Notes under the pieces: generated by a model
Database searches by the model: none
The model's input: only the letters and a program-made list of their open reading frames with translations
Told to the model about the DNA's origin: nothing
Position numbers and translations under genes: made by a program
In this document: positions 63,151 to 64,000 of the stretch, piece after piece
Layout: the number at the start of each line of letters is the position of its first letter
Numbering within the stretch: position 1 is the first letter of the stretch
DNA from: Bacteroidia bacterium
GTDB lineage: Bacteria > Bacteroidota > Bacteroidia > Flavobacteriales > Flavobacteriaceae
NCBI GenBank assembly: GCA_030425285.1
Contig: JAUIAY010000001.1
Span: 482,963-546,962 of the forward strand
Direction of reading: 5' to 3'
Length of the DNA stretch: 64,000 nucleotides

Positions 63151-64000
63151 TTATTTAATAATTAATTTTTTAGTGGCTGTTTTAGGTCCGCTTGTTACTT
63201 GTAATAAATAGACTCCTGTAGAAGCCGAGCTTAAATCTATCGTTTTATTGAAGGCAGCATTGTTTTCAAATCTATTGTTGTAAACTTTTCTCCCTCTAAT
63301 ATCAAACAACTGAACTGTTGCGTTTTCGCTAGAACTTAATTCAATAGTTACTTCACCATTGGTAGGGTTTGGATAAACATTAAACACATCAAAGTTGTGC
63401 TCATCAATACTTAACCCATCTATTATTTGAATATTTACCAGTAAGTTAGGCAATGTTCCGCCATTGTTGTCGTCTACATCCACTCTAAATCCATCAGTAG
63501 CATCAACTGAAGATGTTGTCGTATAAGTTACATTTCCTGCATTGATGTCTGCTTGGGTAAATGTATCACTTGCCCCTAATGGTGTTCCATTAAGGTATAG
63601 TGTTCCTTCAGTAGGTAAAACTGTTAATGTAAATTCAATGTTAGAAGCATTGGCTGTGTTTGGGCTTGTTACTTCCAAATGAGTATCATTAACCGTAGCT
63701 GTAGAAACCACATCAACTTCAACAGTAGATTGCGTGATTCTTTCAGGAGCAAGAACCGCAACAAACCCAGAAGTACAAATTTCAACATCGGCAAAATTAA
63801 ATACCATATTGGACGCACCAATATTAGCAGCCATTAAAACCCATGTTCCATTCATTTCTTCACCATAAATATTGCTTAAAGGCTCAGGGGTAGTCGTTGG
63901 AACCGGCATGGCTGTTCCAGTAACTGGGTTTGTTCCACAAACAACAGATTCTGTTGACTCCTGATCCCAAGTCACTTGCATATTAGCTCCTGTTGCACAT
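63151..64000 (-). CDS. T9SS type A sorting domain protein, 5' end outside window
   Basis: C-terminal 282 residues of a secreted protein; the frame stays open to the right edge, so signal peptide and any catalytic part are missing. The visible part starts with a segment like the P/proprotein-convertase domain (LSNIYGEEMNGTWVLMAAN), then a cadherin-like repeat (FTLTVLPTEGTLYLNGTPLG, FTQADINAGNVTY) and ends in a type A sorting domain (FNVYPNPTNGEVTIEL, GVYLLQVTSG). A protease such as a subtilisin upstream would fit the P-like domain, but it cannot be seen. Confidence 0.88.
   Translation of the reverse strand, partial: CATGANMQVTWDQESTESVVCGTNPVTGTAMPVPTTTPEPLSNIYGEEMNGTWVLMAANIGASNMVFNFADVEICTSGFVAVLAPERITQSTVEVDVVSTATVNDTHLEVTSPNTANASNIEFTLTVLPTEGTLYLNGTPLGASDTFTQADINAGNVTYTTTSSVDATDGFRVDVDDNNGGTLPNLLVNIQIIDGLSIDEHNFDVFNVYPNPTNGEVTIELSSSENATVQLFDIRGRKVYNNRFENNAAFNKTIDLSSASTGVYLLQVTSGPKTATKKLIIK

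Overview
The window is AT-rich, densely packed chromosomal DNA from a member of the Flavobacteriaceae (Bacteroidota). Three things support this. Several secreted proteins end in type IX secretion sorting domains. Promoter-like TAnnTTTG boxes sit upstream of genes and no Shine-Dalgarno sequences are apparent. The block acpP-fabF-rnc-IPExxxVDY gene-pyk has a gene order typical of the phylum. Genus and species cannot be assigned from the sequence alone.

Layout. 1-7.8 kb: a thioester alpha-2-macroglobulin (cut by the left edge) and its usual partner pbpC, separated by a DUF2071/ABM gene pair that has palindromic repeats on both sides. 7.8-15 kb: a YCII lipoprotein, a CYTH phosphatase-like gene, dinB, and the glyoxylate shunt (aceB, aceA) divergent from an ScfR/RamB-like regulator with a clear candidate operator. 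15.7-24.4 kb: the fatty acid/RNA processing/pyruvate kinase operon, purN, an unusual RNase H, a PfkB sugar kinase and purF. 24.4-24.9 kb: the only long gene-free stretch. It holds two near-identical transcript-like units exactly 200 bp apart, each with a -7 box and an intrinsic terminator, probably twin small RNAs. 24.9-38 kb: sodA, the two halves of an AddAB-like recombination nuclease (split by kbl and an OmpA porin), a nuclease-like orphan, tRNA-Ala, uspA, GNAT, MATE and three very small membrane-protein genes. 38-47 kb: a 2OG oxygenase, queD, lpxH, an MFS exporter, an OmpA-like protein, recJ, osmC, an AhpD-like protein, a UDG-family protein, a lipoprotein and rsmI. 47-64 kb: a large type B T9SS cargo protein, tdk, alr, mscL, asd, a diheme cytochrome lipoprotein, two tandem paralogous FG-GAP/UnbV secreted proteins, an ABC ATPase, mtgA, an FAD oxidoreductase and a truncated T9SS cargo protein at the right edge.

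Most genes are housekeeping or envelope functions. Cell wall synthesis recurs (pbpC, mtgA, alr, asd, lpxH), as does DNA repair (dinB, AddAB-like, recJ, UDG). No transposase, integrase, phage or CRISPR array is seen. The less ordinary material is non-coding or very small: the twin RNA candidates, a family of short TGTCA-headed palindromes (one of them read in frame inside recJ), a composite inverted repeat after the alpha-2-macroglobulin gene, and several unannotatable membrane micro-proteins. Convergent genes often meet in shared or abutting stop codons (TTAA or TAATTA), which shows how compact the chromosome is.
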